From Zea mays (lineage: Eukaryota; Streptophyta; Magnoliopsida; Poales; Poaceae), in contig NC_050098.1 of assembly GCF_902167145.1 (NCBI RefSeq), forward strand, positions 36,264,501 through 36,328,500: a DNA stretch of 64,000 nucleotides. Reading direction: 5' to 3'. The translations under genes were made by a program, and so were the position numbers. The notes under the pieces are model-generated. The model saw only the letters and a program-made list of their open reading frames with translations. It did no database searches and was not told where the DNA came from. Shown one piece after another: positions 20,420-33,380 of this stretch. Position 1 is the stretch's first letter. Every line of letters starts with the position of its first letter.

Positions 20420-23400
20420 CTAGGGGTAAAACTTCCTGAGGTGCTCTATATTCCCTGAATTCCCTATTTCCGTGCCATCCATTTGAGTAAGCCGGTATGA
20501 TCCCGGCCGGGTGACTTCTGCTACTACAAATGGCCCTTCCCATAATGGTGACAATTTGTGCCGTCCTTCCCCTGTTAGAATTCGGCGAAGGACCAAGTCT
20601 CCCACTATGAAAGATCGATGCAGAATAGCCTTATCATGATAGCGCCTCAGGGTTTGCTGGTACCTGGCTGACTGAATTACTGTATTCAATTGTTCGTCTT
20701 CCAGTACATCAGTATCCTCCAACCTGGTAGCCTCTGCCTTGGCTATGTTTTCGAAGACCAATCTTGGTGCTCCAAACCTGAGGTTGGCAGGTAGCACTGC
20801 TTCCGAACCATAGACCACGAAGAAAGGAGTGTTTCCATGCAAGGCTCGGCTAGGTTGAGTTCTTAGGCTCCAAACCACATATGGCAACTCTCTGATCCAT
20901 TTTCCTATGAACTTTTCATTCTTATCGAAGACTTTCTTCCTAAGTGCTTCCAATATCATTCCATTAGCCCTTTCTACCTGACCGTTGGCTCTTGGGTGTG
21001 CTACTGATGCATATTTGATCTGGATGCTTCTTTGTTCGCAGAAATCAAAGAATTCCGAGCTAGTGAAATTGGATCCCAAGTCAGTTATAATGTTATTCGG
21101 TATCCCAAACCTGAATATTATATCTTGTATGAATTCCACTGTTTTAGCCGAAGTTAGAGAAGCGATGGGTTTGTACTCTATCCATTTAGTGAATTTGTCA
21201 ATGGCAACCAGCACGTGAGTATATCCTCCTTGAGCTTTCTTGAAGGGTCCAATCATGTCCAGTCCCCAACACGCGAATGGCCATGTTACGGGTATGGTTT
21301 GTAGTTGTTGTGCTGGTAAATGCTGCTGCTTTGATAAGTATTGGCAGGCTTCACACCTCTGGACTAACTCGGCTGCGTTGTGCTTTGCGGTTGGCCAGTA
21401 GAAACCAGATCTGAAGACCTTCCCAACCAGTATTCTGGATGCTGCATGTATTCCACACTGTCTGGCATGGACCTCATCTAATAGTTGTTTCCTAGTGGCC
21501 GAAGTAATGCACTTCATGAGGACTCCCGATGCACCTCTTCTATACAGTGTATCCCCAATGAGGGTGTAGTGTGTTGACCGTCTTGCAATGCGTTCTGCTG
21601 CAGCTTTATCATCCAGCTCCTCTTCATTCTTTATATACTTAATAATAGGCTCCCTCTAGTCATTAGAGTCTGACTGTGGCTGGCTTAAAACATTGCACTC
21701 TTCTGCCCGATCTGAGGAAATACTCGGGTGTGGTACCTCTTGGACGAAAACTCCGGGTGGAACCTGAGTCCGACTGGATCCTAGCTTTGACAATGCGTCT
21801 GTCGTAGCATTGCGTTCTCTTTCCATGTGATGGAACTCCATCCCTTCAAATTTGTCTTCTAGTTTTCGGACGGCTGTGCAATACTTACCCATGGAGTCAT
21901 TCGAGCAATCCCATTCTTTATTTATCTGACTTATGACCACCAGTGAATCTCCATATACCATCAATCTTTTAATGCCTAGTGATATAGCAATGTTCAATCC
22001 GTGGATCAAAGCTTCATATTCTGCTGCGTTATTAGATGCTGGGAATAATAACTGGAAAGCATATTTGAGTTGATCACCTCTAGGAGCAATGAAGAGGATT
22101 CCTACTCCAGCTCCCTGCAATTTCAGCGAGCCATCAAAATACATTCACCATACTTCTGCAGTCTCCGGGTTATCTGGTACTTGTTGCTCGGTCCATTTCG
22201 ATACAAAGTCAACTATTGCCTGAGTCTTTATTGCAGTGCGAGGCTGAAACTCAATGTCGTGAGCCCCTAGCTCGCAGGCCCACTTAGCTATTCTTCCAAT
22301 GGCTTCTTTGTTGTGGAGAATGTCCCCTATTGGGAATCCAGTGACTACTATGACTTTGTGGTCGTCAAAGTAGTGACGGAGCTTGCGCGCAGTTAGAAGT
22401 ACTGCGTATAATAGTTTTTGAATTTGAGGATACTTCTTCTTTGATGATCCTAGAACTTCACTGATGAAATAAACTGGGTGCTGTACTGGATACGCGTGCC
22501 CTTCCTCTGCTCGCTCGACTACCAATGCGGTGCTCACCACGTGAGTCGTGCAAGAGATGTACAATAGTAGATCTTCGGCCGGTTGATTTGGCGTGGCTCG
22601 GCGTGGTGGCTCTAGCACTGGTGGCGTGGTCAAGAACCTTTTTAGCGCATCAAGAGCTTCCTGCGCTTCTGTGGTCCACTGGAACTTGTCCACCGTCTTG
22701 AGCAATTTGTAGAATGGCAAGCCCTTTTCTCCTAGTCTTGATATGAATCTGCTCAGAGCTGCCATGCATCCAGTAAGCCTTTGTACTTTCTTCCGCGATC
22801 GTGGTGCTTCCATTCTCATGATAGCTTCGATTTTTTCCGGGTTGGCTTCAATTCCTCAGTGGCTGACAATGAATCCTAGCAGCTTCCCAGCTGGCACTCC
22901 AAAGACACATTTTTCTGGATTGAGCTTCCACCGAGACCGCCTTAGACTGTTGAAGACCAGCTGCAAATCTTCAATGAAGTTTTCTGAGTTTTCTGTTTTG
23001 ATCACCACATCATCAACATAAGCTTCCACTCGCTTGCCCTAGTGATCGGCTAAGCATGTTTGAATAGCTCTCTGGTAAGTCGCTACAGCGTTTTTGAGAC
23101 CGAACGACATGGAGGTATAGCAGAAAGCTCCAAACGGGGTGATGAATGCAGTTTTTTCCTCATCTTCTTTTGCCAGGCTGATCTGGTGATACCCGGAGTA
23201 GCAATCCAAGAAGGACAACACAGAACACCCGGCTGTCGAATCTACCACCTGGTCTATTCTAGGAAGTCCAAATGGATCCTTCGGACAATGTTTGTTGAGA
23301 TCTGTATAGTCGACACACATGCACCAATCCACTTTATTCTTTTTGAGTACAAGAACAGGATTTGCTAACCACTCAGGATGTAGTACCTCTCTAATGAATC

Positions 23401-24428
23401 CTGCTACGACTAGGTGAGCTAGCTCAGCGCGGATGGCTTCTCTTTTGTCGGGTGTGAAACGACGTAACTTTTGTCAGATCGGCCTCGCCTAGGGATAGAC
23501 CTTCAGTTTGTGCTCAGCCAGTTCTCTTGGGACCCCCGACATATCCGTAGGTTGCCATGCGAATACGTCTCGGTTATCTTGTAGGAACTGGACGAGCGTG
23601 TTTTCCAATTTGTCATCCAGGCTGGAGCTGATGACGGCAGTCTTGCGTTCATCAGCGAACCCGAGGTTGATTCTCTTGGTTTCCTCAATCGGCCGCATAG
23701 AGGTCACGGCTTGAGCTTCATTCGCAGGTACTAAGAGGTCCTCCTCAGGCTTTGAGTTTGCCTGCACAGAAGAAGTCGTTGATGGTTTGGTGGTGAGGGC
23801 CGCCTGATTGGCCACTCGGAAACACTCCGCGGCGCCTTGGAAGTCAGCGCGCACAGTGATGATTCCTTGTGGTCCTGGCATCTTCAATATCATATACGTA
23901 TAATGCGGGATGGCCATGAAATTTCTCAACCCCGGCCTGCCGATGATGGCGTTGTATCCACAGTCAAAGCTTGCCACTTCGAACCTCAGGTACTCGGTTC
24001 TGTAGTTGTCCGGAGTACCGAAGGTGACTGGCATGTAGATGTGTCTGAGTGGATACTCTCCTTCAGTCGGCACGATGCCGGAGAAAGGAGTGTCTGACTC
24101 TTGGAGCTCTCTGAGTGCAACTCCCAAGCCTTGAAGCGTCCGGGGGAAAGTGACGTTGATGCTGCTTCCCCCAACAACTAACACCTTCTTTACCCTACTC
24201 TCTCAGATCACCGGATCGACGAGGAGTGGGTACTTGCCCGGATGGTCGAAGTTGAGCCACTAATCTGCCCGAGTGAAGGTGATCGGGTGTTTGGACCATC
24301 GATATGGGGCGGGAGGACCGGGGTCGCCACCAATATCTGACGGCCGTTGAGCTTCTGTTGCCTCTTGCTCTCTTGAGATCCGTGTCCGCCGAAGATGACG
24401 TTGACTTCTCCGTCAACACGGGGGAATG
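20420..24428 (-). pseudogene. Grande-like copy B pol: protease, reverse transcriptase, two RNase H domains, integrase
   Basis: One minus-strand frame from 24184 to 20420 holds a protease-like segment (VVGGSSINVT, YNAIIGRPGL), reverse transcriptase (DWCMCVDYTDLNKHCPKDPF, FLDCYSGYHQI, YVDDVV), RNase H, a second RNase H-like domain (MYFDGSLKLQGAGVGI, NNAAEYEALIHGL) and integrase. The integrase has an HHCC finger and visible core residues in GLDMIGPF, ITDLGSNF and GQVERANGM. The double RNase H is a mark of the Tat lineage. Six in-frame stops (23489, 23474, 23039, 22856, 22145 and 21656 region) break it, three TAG and three TGA, without any frameshift. The usual protease Asp before GG is Val here. 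The part 24200-24428 is the gag-protease junction with frame changes. The Opie/Ji-like element cuts it at 24429. Confidence 0.85.
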
Positions 24429-25700
24429 TGAAAGGGAAATGTGCCTTTGGGCCATTTCTAAGTATTTTGGTGATTGAGTGCCAACACAAGTACTTAAATG
24501 TGAATCTATGTCCATGGATGAACAAAGTGCAAATCAAGAGCTAAGGTATGTTTCTAAGTATTAGTACATTGGTTTTATGTACTAATATACTTGTCTAAGT
24601 ATCAGAAACAGGAAGAAAAAGAAAAGAGGAGAGTTGGCTGTGTACAGCCAAGTGGCTGTTTCGGTCTGGGGCACCGGACTGTCCGGTGGTGCACCGGACA
24701 GTGTCCGGTGGTGCACCGGACAGTGTCCGGTGCGCCAGGCTGCCTCGGCCGAAGAGGCCGCTCTCGGGAATTTGCTGACGGCGTACGGCTAAAATTCACC
24801 GGACTGTCCGGTGTGCACCGGACTGTCCGGTGAGCCAACGGTCGGCCGGGCCAACGGTCGGCCGCGGATTCTGCGCGCGACACGTGGCCAAGCCAACGGT
24901 CGGAAGGGGGCACCGGACTGTCCGGTGTGCACCGGACATGTCCGGTGCGCCAACGGCTCCTAGATCTGCAACGGTCGGCTTCGCCATTTAAGGAAAGGAA
25001 TCGGGCACCGGACACTGTCCGGTGTGCACCGGACTGTCCATTCCACCCCGACGACAGAAGGCAAGATCAGCCTTCCAGATTTGCTCTCAACGGCTCCTAG
25101 CTGCCTTGGGGCTATAAAAGGGATCCCTAGGCGCATGGAGGATTACACTAAGCAACCTAAGAGCATTCTTGATCATCCACATTCATTCCTTGCGCATCCG
25201 TTTGTCATTCTAAGTGATTCAAGCTCCGTTCTAGTGAGAACTTTGAGATAGTCTTTTGAGCTCGATTCTTGGCCGTGTGTGTGCGCATTTTGCTGTGGAT
25301 TTGTGTGTGTTGCTTCCCTCCCTTACTCCGTATTTCTTTGTGAATCTCAAGTGTAAGGGCGAGAGACTCCAAGTTGTGGAGATTCCTCGCAAACGGGAAA
25401 TTGAAAGGAAAAGCATAACACTGTGGTATTCAAGTTGATCATTGGATCACTTGAGAGGAGTTGAGTGCAACTCTCGTCCGTTGGGACGCCACAACGTGGA
25501 GTAGGCAAGTTTTGTACTTGGCCGAACCACGGGATAACTCACTGTGTCTTCTCTGCGTTGAACTCCTTGTGGTTATCATATTGTGCAAGATCTTCTCTCT
25601 AGCCACTTGGCATTAACTGTGCTAACGCTTAATCAAAGTTTTGTGGCTTAAGTTGAAGTATACAGGATCACCTATTCACCCCCCCCTCTAGGTGCTCTCA
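24429..25700 (+). repeat. 5' LTR of the Opie/Ji-like element
   Basis: It starts TGAAAGGGAAATG and ends GGTGCTCTCA. Between 24668 and 25045 it holds seven or so CACCGGACTGTCCGGTG-type palindromes. A TATA box, CTATAAAAGG, lies at 25112-25121. Confidence 0.95.
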
Positions 25701-25702
25701 AT

Positions 25703-25715
25703 TGGTATCGGAGCC
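25703..25715 (+). promoter_or_regulatory. Primer-binding site of the Opie/Ji-like element
   Basis: TGGTATCGGAGCC follows the LTR by two bases and matches the usual initiator Met-tRNA complement of plant copia elements at its core, TGGTATC.GAGC. Confidence 0.85.
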
Positions 25716-25750
25716 GTTCTCTTCAAGAAAGGGACTAACCACCCGAAGAG

Positions 25751-28117
25751 ATGGATCCTAAGGGGAAGGGAATCGTGATCAACGACAAGGAAAAGGAGTT
25801 CTTCGTTAACGAGCCAAAAGATGATAAATCCAACGACTCTGGCTCGGGCCACAGACGTAAAAATGGGAAGAAGAAGAAGATCGTATTCCAAAAGGACAGC
25901 GACGAATCCTCTTCTTCCCAAAAGGACGATGACAACGACTACAGGAAGACGGTCAATTCGAACTTTTCATTTGATTATTCTCGTATTCCACATAGTTCGA
26001 ATTCGCATTTGCTTTCCATTCCTCTCGGCAAACCTCCACACTTTGATGGGGAGGACTACGGATTTTGGAGTCACAAAATGCGTAGTCATTTGTTCTCTCT
26101 CCATCCAAGCATATGGGAGATTGTAGAGAATGGAATGAAATTTGATAGCTCGGATAGCCCTATGTTTATTAACGAACAAATTCATAAAAATGCACAAGCT
26201 ACTACTGTGTTGCTAGCCTCTTTGTGCAGGGACGAGTACAATAAGGTGAGTGGCTTGGACAATGCCAAGCAGATATGGGACACCCTCAAGATCTCTCACG
26301 AGGGGAACGATATCACCATGCTCACTAAATTGGAGTTGGTGGAGGGCGAGCTTGGAAGATTTGCGATGATAAGGGGCGAGGAGCCAACCCAAACATACAA
26401 CCGGCTCAAGACCCTTATCAACAAAATAAGGAGCTATGGAAGCACGCGATGGACGGACCACGACGTCGTCCGACTATTACTAAGGTCCTTTACCATTCTT
26501 GATCCTCATTTGGTGAATAATATTCGTGAGAATCCCAGGTACACCAAAATGTCGCCCGAGGAAGTCCTAGGAAAATTCGTCAGCGGGCGAATGATGATCA
26601 AGGAAGCAAGATACGTGGACGACGCCTTAAATGGACCGATCACCGAGCCGCAACCGTTTGCTCTCAAAGCAACAAGAAGCAAGGAGGCGCTACCTAGCAA
26701 GGTGGCACAAATTGAGGCGGCCGGACTCAACGATGAAGAGATGGCTCTTATCATTAAACGCTTCAAGACGGTACTAAAAGGTCACAAGGGGCAGCCAAGC
26801 AAGACCAAGACAAAGGGGAAGCGCTCATGCTTCAAGTGCGGTAAGATTGGTCATTTTATCGCTAACTGCCCCGATAATGATAGTGACCAGGAACAGGGAA
26901 ACAAGAGGGAAAAGAAGAAGAATTACAAAAAGGCAAAGGGCGAGGCGCATCTAGGCAAGGAGTGGGACTCGGACTGCTCCTCGTCCGACTCCGACAACGA
27001 AGGACTCGCCGCTACCGCCTTCAACAAGTCATCCCTCTTCCCAAACGAGCATCACACTTGCCTTATGGCAAGGGAAAAGAAGGTAATCACTCGTAACGCT
27101 AGTACTAATGATTCTTCTAGTGATGAGTCGAGTGATGATGATGACATAGACTATTCTAGTTTGTTCAAGGGATTGGATAGAAATAAAATTGATAAAATCA
27201 ATGAATTGATTGATGCATTGAATGAGAAGGATAAACTCTTAGAGAAACAAGAGGATTTATTGTATGAAGAGCATGATAAATTTGTAGAAGCTCAACGATC
27301 TCATGCTCTAGAAGTTAAAAGAAATGAAATGCTTTCTTGTGAACTATCTTCTTGCCATGAGACAATTTCTAAATTAAAGAGCATTAATGATGACTTAAAT
27401 GCTAAACTAGTAGAAGCAAATAAATCCAACTCTTGTGTTGAACATGTTGAAATTTGCACTAGGTGTAAGGATGTTGATATTAATGCGTGTAGTGAACACT
27501 TAGTCTCCATTTCAAAATTGAATGATGAATTAGCTAATCTTAATACCCAACTTAAGACTAGCAAGAGTGAATTTGAAAAACTAAAATTTACAAGGGATGC
27601 CTACACTATTGGTAGACACCCCTCAATTAAGGATGGGCTTGGCTTCAAGAGGGAAGCCAAGAACTTAACAAGCCATAAGACTCCCATCTCCACCAAGGAG
27701 AAAGGGAAGGCTCCTATGGCTAATAGTGTTAAGAAGAATCATGCTTTCATGTACTATGATAGGAGATATTCTAGAAATGCTTTTAGAGGTCATGATGTTT
27801 TTGATTCACATGCTTATGACTCTTATGCTATGACTGCTTCTAGTTCTCATGTTATGCATGGTAGAAATGTGCTTAGAAGAAATGTTGTTCATCAAATGCC
27901 TAGGAGAAATGTTGTTAGGAAAGTAGTGAATGAACCTTCTACAATTTATTGTGCTTTGAATGCTTCCTTTGCAATTTGTAGAAAGGATAAGAAAATTGTT
28001 GCTAGGAAGCTAGGGGCAAAATGCAAGGGAGACAAAACTTGCATTTGGGTCCCTAAGGATATTTGCACTAACCTTGTAGGACCCAACATGAGTTGGGTAC
28101 CTAAGACCCAAGCCTAA
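25751..28117 (+). CDS. gag: Gag of the Opie/Ji-like Sirevirus
   Basis: The 788-residue protein starts at an ATG 36 bp after the primer-binding site. The copia-type Gag core spans about residues 90-290 ([35 protein letters not shown]). A CCHC zinc knuckle, [15 protein letters not shown], lies near residue 360. An acidic Ser/Asp stretch and a long Lys/Glu coiled coil (about 480-620) follow, ending WVPKTQA. Gag would assemble the particle and bind element RNA. The large C-terminal extension is usual for Sireviruses. The stop is at 28115-28117, and pol continues in the next frame. Confidence 0.93.
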   Translation: MDPKGKGIVINDKEKEFFVNEPKDDKSNDSGSGHRRKNGKKKKIVFQKDSDESSSSQKDDDNDYRKTVNSNFSFDYSRIPHSSNSHLLSIPLGKPPHFDGEDYGFWSHKMRSHLFSLHPSIWEIVENGMKFDSSDSPMFINEQIHKNAQATTVLLASLCRDEYNKVSGLDNAKQIWDTLKISHEGNDITMLTKLELVEGELGRFAMIRGEEPTQTYNRLKTLINKIRSYGSTRWTDHDVVRLLLRSFTILDPHLVNNIRENPRYTKMSPEEVLGKFVSGRMMIKEARYVDDALNGPITEPQPFALKATRSKEALPSKVAQIEAAGLNDEEMALIIKRFKTVLKGHKGQPSKTKTKGKRSCFKCGKIGHFIANCPDNDSDQEQGNKREKKKNYKKAKGEAHLGKEWDSDCSSSDSDNEGLAATAFNKSSLFPNEHHTCLMAREKKVITRNASTNDSSSDESSDDDDIDYSSLFKGLDRNKIDKINELIDALNEKDKLLEKQEDLLYEEHDKFVEAQRSHALEVKRNEMLSCELSSCHETISKLKSINDDLNAKLVEANKSNSCVEHVEICTRCKDVDINACSEHLVSISKLNDELANLNTQLKTSKSEFEKLKFTRDAYTIGRHPSIKDGLGFKREAKNLTSHKTPISTKEKGKAPMANSVKKNHAFMYYDRRYSRNAFRGHDVFDSHAYDSYAMTASSSHVMHGRNVLRRNVVHQMPRRNVVRKVVNEPSTIYCALNASFAICRKDKKIVARKLGAKCKGDKTCIWVPKDICTNLVGPNMSWVPKTQA

Positions 28118-28124
28118 ATTTGCC

Positions 28125-31100
28125 TTGCAGGTTTATGCATCCGGGGGTTCAAGCTGGATTATTGATAGCGGATGCACAAACCATATGACGGGGGAGAAGA
28201 AGATGTTCACCTCCTACGTCAAGAATAAGGATTCCCAAGATTCAATCATATTCGGTGATGGGAATCAAGGCAAGGTAAAAGGGTTAGGTAAAATTGCAAT
28301 TTCTAATGAGCACTCTATCTCTAATGTGTTTTTAGTAGAGTCACTAGGATATAATTTACTATCTGTTAGTCAATTGTGCAATATGGGATATAACTGTCTA
28401 TTTACAAATGTAGATGTGTCTGTCTTTAGAAGAAGTGATGGTTCACTAGCTTTTAAGGGTGTATTAGACGGCAAACTGTATTTAGTTGTTTTTGCAAAAG
28501 AAGAAGCCGGTCTAGATGCATGCTTAATAGCTAAGACTAGCATGGGCTGGCTGTGGCATCGCCGCTTAGCACATGTGGGGATGAAGAACCTTCACAAACT
28601 TCTAAAGGGTGAACACGTGATAGGATTGACTAACGTTCAATTCGAAAAAGATAGACCTTGTGCAGCTTGTCAAGCAGGTAAACAGGTGGGAGGAGCGCAT
28701 CACAGCAAGAATGTGATGACCACCTCAAGACCTCTGGAGCTGCTGCATATGGACCTCTTCGGACCCGTCGCCTATCTGAGCATAGGAGGGAGTAAGTATG
28801 GTCTAGTTATTGTTGATGACTTTTCCCGCTTCACTTGGGTGTTCTTTTTGCAGGATAAGTCTGAAACCCAAGGGACCCTCAAGCGCTTCCTCAGGAGAGC
28901 TCAAAATGAGTTTGAGCTCAAGGTAAAGAAGATAAGGAGCGACAACGGGTCCGAGTTCAAGAACCTTCAAGTGGAGGAGTTCCTTGAAAAGGAAGGGATC
29001 AAACACGAGTTCTCCGCTCCCTACACACCACAGCAAAATGGTGTGGTAGAGAGGAAGAACAGGACGCTCATCGACATGGCAAGGACGATGCTAGGAGAGT
29101 TCAAGACCCCCGAGTACTTTTGGACGGAAGCCGTGAACACGGCTTGCCACGCCATCAACAGGGTCTACCTTCATCGCCTCCTCAAAAAGACGTCGTATGA
29201 GCTACTAACCGGTAACAAACCCAATGTATCCTACTTTCGTGTATTTGGGAGCAAGTGCTACATTCTAGTGAAGAAGGGTAGAAATTCTAAATTTGCTCCC
29301 AAAGCTGTAGAAGGGTTTTTATTAGGTTATGACTCAAATACAAAGGCGTATAGAGTCTTCAACAAATCATCGGGTTTGGTTGAAGTTTCTAGCGACGTTG
29401 TATTTGATGAGACTAATGGCTCTCCAAGAGAGCAAGTTGTTGATTGTGATGATGTAGATGAAGAAGATGTTCCGACGGCCGCTATACGAACCATGGCGAT
29501 TGGAGAAGTGCGGCCACATGAACAAGATCAACCATCTTCCTCAACTATGGTGCAACCCCCAACTCAAGACGATGAACAGGTTCATCAACAGGAGGCGGAG
29601 GATCAAGGGGGAGCACAAGATGATCATGTGATGGAGGAAGATGCGCAACCGGCACCTCCAACCCAAGTTCGAGCGATGATTCAAAGGGATCATCCCGTCG
29701 ACCAAATTCTGGGTGACATCAGCAAGGGAGTAACTACTCGATCTCGATTAGTTAATTTTTGTGAGCATTACTCCTTTGTCTCTTCTATTGAGCCTTTCAG
29801 GGTAGAGGAGGCCTTGCTAGATCCAGATTGGGTATTGGCCATGCAGGAGGAGCTCAACAACTTCAAGCGCAATGAAGTTTGGACACTGGTGCCTCGTCCG
29901 AAGCAAAATGTTGTGGGAACCAAGTGGGTGTTCCGCAACAAACAGGACGAGCACGGGGTGGTGACGAGGAACAAGGCTCGACTTGTGGCAAAAGGTTATG
30001 CCCAAGTCGCAGGTTTGGACTTTGAGGAGACGTTTGCTCCTGTGGCTAGGCTAGAATCAATTCGCATCTTGCTAGCATATGCCGCTCACCATTCTTTCAG
30101 GTTGTTCCAAATGGATGTGAAGAGCGCTTTCCTCAACGGGCCGATCAAGGAGGAGGTGTACGTAGAGCAACCCCCTGGCTTCGAGGATGATCGGTTCCCC
30201 AACCATGTGTGTAAGCTCTCTAAGGCGCTCTATGGACTTAAGCAAGCCCCAAGAGCATGGTATGAATGCCTTAGAGATTTCTTAGTTGCTAATGCTTTCA
30301 AGGTTGGGAAAGCCGATCCAACTCTTTTTACTAAGACTTGTAATGGTGATTTGTTTGTGTGCCAAATTTATGTCTATGACATAATATTTGGTTCTACTAA
30401 CCAAAAGTCTTGTGAAGAATTTAGCAGGGTGATGACGCAGAAATTCGAGATGTCGATGATGGGCGAGTTGAACTACTTCCTTGGGTTCCAAGTGAAGCAA
30501 CTCAAGGATGGCACCTTCATCTCCCAAACGAAGTACACACAAGACTTGCTGAAGCGGTTTGGGATGAAGGACGCCAAGCCCGCAAAGACTCCGATGGGGA
30601 CCGACGGACACACCGACCTCAACAAAGGAGGTAAGTCCGTTGATCAAAAAGCATACCGGTCCATGATAGGTTCTTTGCTTTATCTATGTGCTAGTAGACC
30701 GGATATTATGCTTAGCGTATGCATGTGTGCTAGATTTCAATCCGATCCTAAGGAGTGTCACTTAGTGGCGGTGAAGCGAATTCTTAGATATTTGGTTGCT
30801 ACGCCTTGCTTCGGGCTCTGGTATCCAAAGGGGTCTACCTTTGACTTAGTTGGATCAGACTCCGACTATGCTGGATGTAAGGTCGATAGGAAGAGTACAT
30901 CAGGGACGTGCCAATTCTTAGGAAGGTCCCTGGTGTCATGGAACTCTAAGAAACAAACCTCTGTTGCCCTATCCACCGCTGAGTCCGAGTACGTTGCCGC
31001 AGGACAGTGTTGCGCGCAACTACTTTGGATGAGGCAAACCCTCCGGGACTTTGGCTACAACCTGAGCAAAGTCCCACTCCTATGTGATAATGAGAGTGCT

Positions 31101-31319
31101 ATCCGCATGGCGGAAAATCCTGTTGAGCACAGCCGCACAAAGCACATAGACATCCGGCATCACTTTTTGAGAGACCACCAGCAAAAGGGAGATATCGAAG
31201 TGTTTCATGTTAGCACCGAGAACCAGCTAGCCGATATCTTCACTAAGCCTCTAGATGAGAAGACCTTTTGCAGGTTGCGTAGTGAGCTAAATGTCTTAGA
31301 TTCGCGGAACCTGGATTGA
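28125..31319 (+). CDS. pol: Pol of the Opie/Ji-like Sirevirus, with altered reverse transcriptase active site
   Basis: The 1,064-codon frame, shifted by one base relative to gag, has copia order. Protease comes first with IDSGCTNHM near residue 15. Then the pre-integrase finger ([10 protein letters not shown]) near 145, integrase ([30 protein letters not shown]) at about 200-320, reverse transcriptase at about 590-830 and RNase H ([24 protein letters not shown]) at about 905-1040. There is no ATG at the start, so translation probably depends on recoding or splicing from gag. The reverse transcriptase box that should read YVDD is YVYD (residues 749-752, bases 30369-30380). One catalytic Asp is thus replaced by Tyr and this copy's enzyme should be dead. 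The other copia element in the window keeps YVDD. Confidence 0.93.
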   Translation: MQVYASGGSSWIIDSGCTNHMTGEKKMFTSYVKNKDSQDSIIFGDGNQGKVKGLGKIAISNEHSISNVFLVESLGYNLLSVSQLCNMGYNCLFTNVDVSVFRRSDGSLAFKGVLDGKLYLVVFAKEEAGLDACLIAKTSMGWLWHRRLAHVGMKNLHKLLKGEHVIGLTNVQFEKDRPCAACQAGKQVGGAHHSKNVMTTSRPLELLHMDLFGPVAYLSIGGSKYGLVIVDDFSRFTWVFFLQDKSETQGTLKRFLRRAQNEFELKVKKIRSDNGSEFKNLQVEEFLEKEGIKHEFSAPYTPQQNGVVERKNRTLIDMARTMLGEFKTPEYFWTEAVNTACHAINRVYLHRLLKKTSYELLTGNKPNVSYFRVFGSKCYILVKKGRNSKFAPKAVEGFLLGYDSNTKAYRVFNKSSGLVEVSSDVVFDETNGSPREQVVDCDDVDEEDVPTAAIRTMAIGEVRPHEQDQPSSSTMVQPPTQDDEQVHQQEAEDQGGAQDDHVMEEDAQPAPPTQVRAMIQRDHPVDQILGDISKGVTTRSRLVNFCEHYSFVSSIEPFRVEEALLDPDWVLAMQEELNNFKRNEVWTLVPRPKQNVVGTKWVFRNKQDEHGVVTRNKARLVAKGYAQVAGLDFEETFAPVARLESIRILLAYAAHHSFRLFQMDVKSAFLNGPIKEEVYVEQPPGFEDDRFPNHVCKLSKALYGLKQAPRAWYECLRDFLVANAFKVGKADPTLFTKTCNGDLFVCQIYVYDIIFGSTNQKSCEEFSRVMTQKFEMSMMGELNYFLGFQVKQLKDGTFISQTKYTQDLLKRFGMKDAKPAKTPMGTDGHTDLNKGGKSVDQKAYRSMIGSLLYLCASRPDIMLSVCMCARFQSDPKECHLVAVKRILRYLVATPCFGLWYPKGSTFDLVGSDSDYAGCKVDRKSTSGTCQFLGRSLVSWNSKKQTSVALSTAESEYVAAGQCCAQLLWMRQTLRDFGYNLSKVPLLCDNESAIRMAENPVEHSRTKHIDIRHHFLRDHQQKGDIEVFHVSTENQLADIFTKPLDEKTFCRLRSELNVLDSRNLD

Positions 31320-32105
31320 ATTGTAGCATACATGTATTTATGCTTTTGATCATGTTCCTTTTTGCATTTTGTTGCTTATCATGGTGCTCAAGCTGTACAA
31401 ACACTCCCTGGACCTCACAAGTCCGTTGCAAAGTGATGCACATGTTTAGGGGGAGATGTGTTACAACTTGACCCTTTGAGACTAACCATGTGCTTGAGTT
31501 TGATGATTTAGTCTCGAAGGAGGATTGAAAGGGAAAAGGTGGACTTGGACCATGAAAGACTTCCACTGCACTCCGATGAGAGGGTAACTTATTCCAAGTT
31601 CATCTTTAGACTCTTATTGCCTCTTTGTATTCTTATTGAAGATTTTGGTGAGGCAATGGGGTTACAGGGCCAAGATTGATCCCGTTTTGGTGCTTGATGC
31701 CAAAGGGGGAGAAAATAAAGGCCAAAGCAATAGATGAATCAGCTACCACTTAAGAGATTTTGAAAATAGTAGAATAGAGTTTTTGTTTTGTCAAACTCTT
31801 TTATTGTCTCTCCTGTCAAAAGTTGGCTTCTTGTGGGGAGAAGTGTTGATTATGGGAAATAGGGGGAGTTTTTGAAATCTTTGATCAATCTCTCTTGGAA
31901 TGACTCTCTTTATGCTTCAACATGTGTGTTTGACTTAGAGATAGAGATTTGAGTTTGATTTACAAAAACAAACCAAGTGGTGGCAAAGGATGATCCATAT
32001 ATGCCAAAATTGAATAAAACTCAAATTTGTTTTATTTGAAGTGATTTTGCACTTGTTCTAGTTGCTTTATGTTGTGTTGGCATAAATCACCAAAAAGGGG
32101 GAGAT
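31320..32105 (+). other. 3' noncoding region with repeated polypurine tracts
   Basis: No ORF is supported. Four AGGGGGAG-type tracts occur at about 31448, 31704, 31861 and 32095. The last, AAAAAGGGGGAGAT, abuts the 3' LTR and should be the functional tract. Repeated tracts here are a known Sirevirus trait. Confidence 0.8.
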
Positions 32106-33375
32106 TGAAAGGGAAATGTGCCTTTGGGCCATTTCTAAGTATTTTGGTGATTGAGTGCCAACACAAGTACTTAAATGTGAATCTATGTCCATGGATGAAC
32201 AAAGTGCAAATCAAGAGCTAAGGTATGTTTCTAAGTCTTAGTACATTGGTTTTATGTACTAATATACTTGTCTAAGTATCAGAAACAGGAAGAAAAAGAA
32301 AAGAGGAGAGTTGGCTGTGTACAGCCAAGTGGCTGTTTCGGTCTGGGGCACCGGACTGTCCGGTGGTGCACCGGACAGTGTCCGGTGGTGCACCGGACAG
32401 TGTCCGGTGCGCCAGGCTGCCTCGGCCGAAGAGGCCGGTCTCGGGAATTTGCTGACGGCGTACGGCTAAAATTCACCGGACTGTCCGGTGTGCACCGGAC
32501 TGTCCGGTGAGCCAACGGTCGGCCGGGCCAACGGTCGGCCGCGGATTCTGCGCGCGACACGTGGCCAAGCCAACGGTCGGAAGGGGGCACCGGACTGTCC
32601 GGTGTGCACCGGACATGTCCGGTGCGCCAACGGCTCCCAGATCTGCAACGGTCGGCTTCGCCATTTAAGGAAAGGAATCGGGCACCGGACACTGTCCGGT
32701 GTGCACCGGACTGTCCGGTGCGCCCGACGACAGAAGGCAAGATCAGCCTTCCAGATTTGCTCTCAACGGCTCCTAGCTGCCTTGGGGCTATAAAAGGGAT
32801 CCCTAGGCGCATGGAGGATTACACTAAGCAACCTAAGAGCATTCTTGATCATCCACATTCATTCCTTGCGCATCCGTTTGTCATTCTAAGTGATTCAAGC
32901 TCCGTTCTAGTGAGAACTTTGAGATAGTCTTTTGAGCTCGATTCTTGGCCGTGTGTGTGCGCATTTTGCTGTGGATTTGTGTGTGTTGCTTCCCTCCCTT
33001 ACTCCGTATTTCTTTGTGAATCTCAAGTGTAAGGGCGAGAGACTCCAAGTTGTGGAGATTCCTCGCAAACGGGAAATTGAAAGGAAAAGCATAACACTGT
33101 GGTATTCAAGTTGATCATTGGATCACTTGAGAGGAGTTGAGTGCAACTCTTGTCCGTTGGGACACCACAACGTGGAGTAGGCAAGTTTTGTACTTGGCCG
33201 AACCACGGGATAACTCACTGTGTCTTCTCTGCGTTGAACTCCTTGTGGTTATCATATTGTGCAAGATCTTCTCTCTAGCCACTTGGCATTAACTGTGCTA
33301 ACGCTTAATCAAAGTTTTGTGGCTTAAGTTGAAGTATACAGGATCACCTATTCACCCCCCCTCTAGGTGCTCTCA
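32106..33375 (+). repeat. 3' LTR of the Opie/Ji-like element
   Basis: It matches 24429-25700 almost base for base. The clearest difference is near 32716-32725, where this LTR keeps CCGGTGCGCCC while the 5' LTR has CCATTCCACCCC. This alters one palindrome. Confidence 0.95.
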
Positions 33376-33380
33376 GAATG

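Larger units (their letters stand above)
24429..33375 (+). mobile_element. Opie/Ji-like Sirevirus (Ty1/copia) retrotransposon, structurally complete
   Basis: Two nearly identical LTRs (1272 and 1270 bp) flank a primer-binding site, gag, pol and a polypurine tract. The target duplication is GAATG (24424-24428 and 33376-33380), which places the insertion inside gag-pol of Grande-like copy B. Sirevirus traits are palindromic repeats in the LTR, a long gag with a coiled-coil tail and several polypurine-like tracts before the 3' LTR. The LTRs differ at roughly ten positions including one small cluster, so the insertion is young, well under half a million years at 1.3e-8 per site per year. Confidence 0.95.

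Noticed and set aside
24591..25015. ORFs rich in HRTVRC/CTPDSP on both strands, repeated at 32268-32812
   Set aside because: They are translations of the CCGGACTGTCCGGTG palindromes in the Opie/Ji-like LTRs.
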